A DNA stretch of 64,000 nucleotides from Ruminococcaceae bacterium Marseille-P2935 (GTDB lineage: Bacteria > Bacillota > Clostridia > Oscillospirales > Ruminococcaceae). The stretch spans positions 62,001-126,000 of the forward strand of contig LT629952.1 in NCBI GenBank assembly GCA_900104565.1, in the 5' to 3' direction. Positions 62,149-64,000 of the stretch are shown here, piece after piece. The notes under the pieces are model-generated. The model was not told the DNA's origin. It made no database searches and was given only the letters and a program-made list of their open reading frames with translations. Position 1 is the first letter of the stretch. Each line of letters opens with the position of its first letter. The position numbers were made by a program, and so were the translations under genes.

Positions 62149-62312
62149 GAAAACAAAGTAGAACTAAAGTTTCGTTCTCACCAGCGGGCGTTTCGTGCCG
62201 TGTGGTCAATATGGTTTTTGCACCAAATAGGTGCATAAAATTGTGTTGTAAAGCGTAGACGAACTTTTGTCTACGCTTAAACTTTTTTCTGAACAATTGG
62301 AGGTGCTTGACC
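62149..62312 (+). promoter_or_regulatory. infC leader, probable L20-type autoregulatory attenuator
   Basis: A leader of about 160 bases with several stems, among them TGCACC/GGTGCA (62219-62235) and a final terminator stem AAGCGTAGAC/GTCTACGCTT (62251-62278) running into TTTTTT (62283-62288), just before the infC ribosome site. In Firmicutes the same operon has a leader bound by L20 that switches between read-through and termination. That this leader binds L20 is inference from position and the terminator. Confidence 0.75.
62251..62288 (+). terminator. Attenuator terminator in the infC leader
   Basis: A perfect 10-base stem with an 8-base loop is followed by AAAC and six T, all upstream of the infC ribosome site GGAGG. 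It would stop transcription before the operon unless an alternative fold forms. Confidence 0.85.
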
Positions 62313-62831
62313 ATTAGCAAAAATGAACTGCTTATCAACGAGGAGATCCGGGACAAAGAGGTTCGCGTGATTGGCGCGGCTGGGGACCAGCTTGGAGTAA
62401 TGCTTTCTAAGGATGCTTTACGAATAGCCACTGAGCAGAACCTGGATCTGGTGAAAATCGCTCCGCAGGCGACGCCGCCGGTCTGCCGCATTATGGACTA
62501 TGGAAAATATCGGTTTGAACAGGCGAAACGGGAAAAGGAAGCAAAGAAAAACCAGAAGGTAATCGAAATTAAAGAAATTCGTCTTTCTTTAAATATTGAT
62601 ACCAATGATTTTAACACTAAGGTTGGCCATGCGATTAAATTTTTAAACGGTGGCAATAAGGTGAAGGTTTCCGTGCGCTTCCGCGGCAGAGAGATGGCTC
62701 ACCCCGAACTAGGTAGGACTATTATGGAACGGTTCGCTGAAAGCTGTGCTGAGGTTGGAAATGTAGAAAAACTGCCCAAGCTGGAAGGACGTAGCATGAC
62801 TATGTTTATTTCAGCCAAGCCCGCCAAGTAA
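62313..62831 (+). CDS. infC: Translation initiation factor IF-3 (AUU start)
   Basis: The 172-residue initiation factor that binds the 30S subunit and checks start codons. [40 protein letters not shown] and [25 protein letters not shown] are all diagnostic. The proposed start is ATT at 62313 (ATT AGC AAA AAT), 9 bases after GGAGG, which aligns with the family start S-K. A TTG at 62307 is only three bases from the site. An AUU start is known for infC and lets IF-3 repress its own translation. It is the first gene of infC-rpmI-rplT. Confidence 0.95.
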   Translation: MSKNELLINEEIRDKEVRVIGAAGDQLGVMLSKDALRIATEQNLDLVKIAPQATPPVCRIMDYGKYRFEQAKREKEAKKNQKVIEIKEIRLSLNIDTNDFNTKVGHAIKFLNGGNKVKVSVRFRGREMAHPELGRTIMERFAESCAEVGNVEKLPKLEGRSMTMFISAKPAK

Positions 62832-62853
62832 TCACTTAAGGGAGGATATTAAA

Positions 62854-63057
62854 ATGCCTAAGATGAAATTAAAAACTCATACTGGAGCCAAAAAGCGCTT
62901 CAAATTAACCAAAAATGGCAAGGTTAAACGTGCAAAAGCGTATAAGCGCCATATCCTGAACAAAAAAGATACCAAACGCAAACGTGGCTTAAGAAAAGCT
63001 GCTTATGCTGATAAGACCAACGTAAAAGCAATTCGTATGCTGATTCCTTACAAATAA
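62854..63057 (+). CDS. rpmI: 50S ribosomal protein L35
   Basis: A 67-residue, very basic large-subunit protein. [18 protein letters not shown] at the N-terminus and [20 protein letters not shown] in the middle are the L35 signature. GGGAGG lies 8 bases before the ATG. It lies 22 bases after infC. Confidence 0.97.
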   Translation: MPKMKLKTHTGAKKRFKLTKNGKVKRAKAYKRHILNKKDTKRKRGLRKAAYADKTNVKAIRMLIPYK

Positions 63058-63103
63058 ATTTTAACGGTAACAAGATATTTCCCAAAAACGGAGGTAAATA
63101 GAT

Positions 63104-63457
63104 ATGGCACGTGTAAAAGGGGCAATGATGACCCGTAAAAGAAGAAAAAAGACCCTGAAACTTGCAAAAGGTTATTTTGGAGCTAAGAGCAAACGGTTTA
63201 AAATGGCCAAACAGGCCGTAATGAAATCCGGCAACTATGCATATATTGGCAGAAAACAGAAAAAACGCAACTTTAGAAGCCTGTGGATCACCAGAATTTC
63301 TGCAGCCTGCCGCATGAATGGAATGAACTATTCCACTTTCATGAACGGACTAAATAAGGCTGGTATTGTGCTTAACCGCAAAATGCTGTCCGAGATTGCA
63401 GTGAATGATTCTGCCGCATTTACTGCTCTGGTAGAAAAAGCAAAGGCTGCTCTTTAA
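63104..63457 (+). CDS. rplT: 50S ribosomal protein L20
   Basis: A 117-residue basic protein needed early in 50S assembly and, in related bacteria, the repressor of its own operon. The N-terminus reads [23 protein letters not shown] and the C-terminal half has [24 protein letters not shown], which binds 23S rRNA. GGAGG lies 9 bases before the ATG. Confidence 0.97.
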   Translation: MARVKGAMMTRKRRKKTLKLAKGYFGAKSKRFKMAKQAVMKSGNYAYIGRKQKKRNFRSLWITRISAACRMNGMNYSTFMNGLNKAGIVLNRKMLSEIAVNDSAAFTALVEKAKAAL

Positions 63458-63467
63458 TAGTCTGATG

Positions 63468-63503
63468 AAAACGCTCGAGTAAACCTGTGCTCGGGCGTTT
63501 TTT
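63468..63503 (+). terminator. Terminator after rplT
   Basis: AAACGCTCGAG pairs with CTCGGGCGTTT (one G-U pair) around a 10-base loop, followed by TTT. It ends the infC operon. Confidence 0.82.
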
Positions 63504-63659
63504 GAACTGTTGGAACAAATTTATACCACTATAGGCGGAAGAAACCACAAATATTGTTGCAAAAATTTTGAAATTCACTTGGAATTTAGAAAACCCTAAG
63601 GACACAGTTGAAATTTCTTAATTTATTATATGATGAAAGCTTTTGAAAGGAGGCGGCCT

Positions 63660-64000
63660 ATGGAACAGATAACCTCGAAGGAGAACGGTCGGATTAAGGA
63701 GCTTGCAAAGCTGATGCGCTCTAAAAAATACCGGCAGGAGAGGAGTGCTTTTGTAACGGAAGGTTTGCGCCTTTCGTTAGATGCTCTTTCTTTGCCTGTG
63801 GCAATAGAAGAGGTTTATGTGACCGAGGAGGTCATAAAAAAACACCCGAAGGAGACCAAACAACTTCTTGAACATGCCGGCCATGCCGCTATTATCACAC
63901 CGGAAATTGCTGAAAAAATTGGGGATACCCAAACCACGCAGGGGGTGTTCTGCGTCCTTCCTATGCTTGACAACTCTGCTCAGGCTGTTAGAATAAGGTG
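63660..64000 (+). CDS. TrmH-family (SpoU) RNA methyltransferase, cut by window edge
   Basis: The first 113 residues of a 2'-O-methyltransferase of the SPOUT class. MEQITSKENGRIKELAKLMR and YRQERSAFVTEGLRLSLDAL are the N-terminal substrate-binding (SpoU_sub_bind) domain, and ITPEIAEKIGDTQTTQGVFCVL leads to the missing catalytic knot. GGAGG lies 6 bases before the ATG at 63660. A methyltransferase after rplT is common in Firmicutes, often called TsnR-like. The frame is open to the window end. Confidence 0.9.
   Translation, partial: MEQITSKENGRIKELAKLMRSKKYRQERSAFVTEGLRLSLDALSLPVAIEEVYVTEEVIKKHPKETKQLLEHAGHAAIITPEIAEKIGDTQTTQGVFCVLPMLDNSAQAVRIR

Noticed and set aside
1-64000. CRISPR arrays, tRNA and rRNA genes, prophage or defence islands
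   Set aside because: Reading the gaps by eye showed no regular spaced repeats, no tRNA-like TTCGAATC arms in the right setting and no phage or defence gene clusters; weak or degenerate copies could be missed without a search tool.

Overview
The window looks like a chromosome segment from an anaerobic, spore-forming Clostridia member, most likely near the Oscillospiraceae (Ruminococcaceae-like gut Firmicutes). The evidence is a SpoIVB-Spo0A pair, a tricistronic GerK-type germination operon, two ferredoxin-linked 2-oxoacid oxidoreductase systems, an iron-sulfur L-serine dehydratase, AddAB rather than RecBCD, Shine-Dalgarno sites of the AAGGAGG type, and an infC-rpmI-rplT operon behind an attenuator-like leader. 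Placement below the class level is inference. No rRNA, tRNA or CRISPR array was seen.

Layout. 1-5.1 kb: an MMPL/RND exporter (cut by the left edge) divergent from its TetR regulator over three related dyads, then a GntR/UTRA regulator with a PfkB sugar kinase. 5.2-9.9 kb: a LuxR-type (MalT/LAL-like) ATPase regulator, a small DUF6514-like protein, a flavin reductase, a DUF4358-type lipoprotein and a 57-residue protein. 10-16 kb, mostly minus strand: HD hydrolase, CmpB-like membrane protein, an sdaAB-sdaAA-yitT operon and a MATE exporter. 16.2-23 kb: RidA, then a minus-strand arylpyruvate module (Na+/solute symporter, PaaK-type aryl-CoA ligase, IorA, IorB, tandem ACT protein). 23.4-31.7 kb: LUD protein, asnS-larE-larC, an aspartate-type aminotransferase and secDF. 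31.7-37 kb: a probably frameshifted small gene, a split ChrA pair, a nitrilase-type amidase, a second DUF6514-like gene, nrdR and a DUF421-DUF4363 pair. 37.4-41.2 kb: gerKA-KB-KC. 41.2-43.5 kb: a decayed patch with a frameshifted VOC gene, then an orphan corrinoid protein and a SLOG protein. 43.6-49.4 kb: spoIVB-spo0A and a P-loop ATPase-vorDBAC operon. 49.4-51.4 kb: a dead IS200-type element and debris. 51.4-60.7 kb: a BlaI/M56-peptidase pair with clear operators, then addBA. 60.8-64 kb: a membrane GGDEF protein, then the infC leader, infC with an AUU start, rpmI, rplT and the start of an rRNA methyltransferase gene.

How the genes work together. IorAB converts aromatic 2-oxoacids (from aromatic amino acids) to aryl-acetyl-CoA with reduced ferredoxin, and PaaK can interconvert the aryl acid and its CoA ester. 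The Vor-type enzyme does the same for branched-chain or related 2-oxoacids. Serine dehydratase, the aminotransferase, RidA and the nitrilase-type amidase fit the same amino-acid-fermenting life style. LarE and LarC belong to nickel-pincer cofactor synthesis, though larA and larB are not here. SpoIVB, Spo0A and GerK, and perhaps the DUF421 pair, serve sporulation and germination.

Three separate genes (31.8 kb, 41.8 kb and the IS200 transposase) each look one base short of an intact frame. This is either real decay or an assembly artefact. No wholly new multi-gene defence or mobile system is visible. The least explained items are the M56 peptidase with its unfamiliar exported domain, the two DUF6514-like proteins (one beside the LAL regulator), and the ATPase that heads the vor operon.
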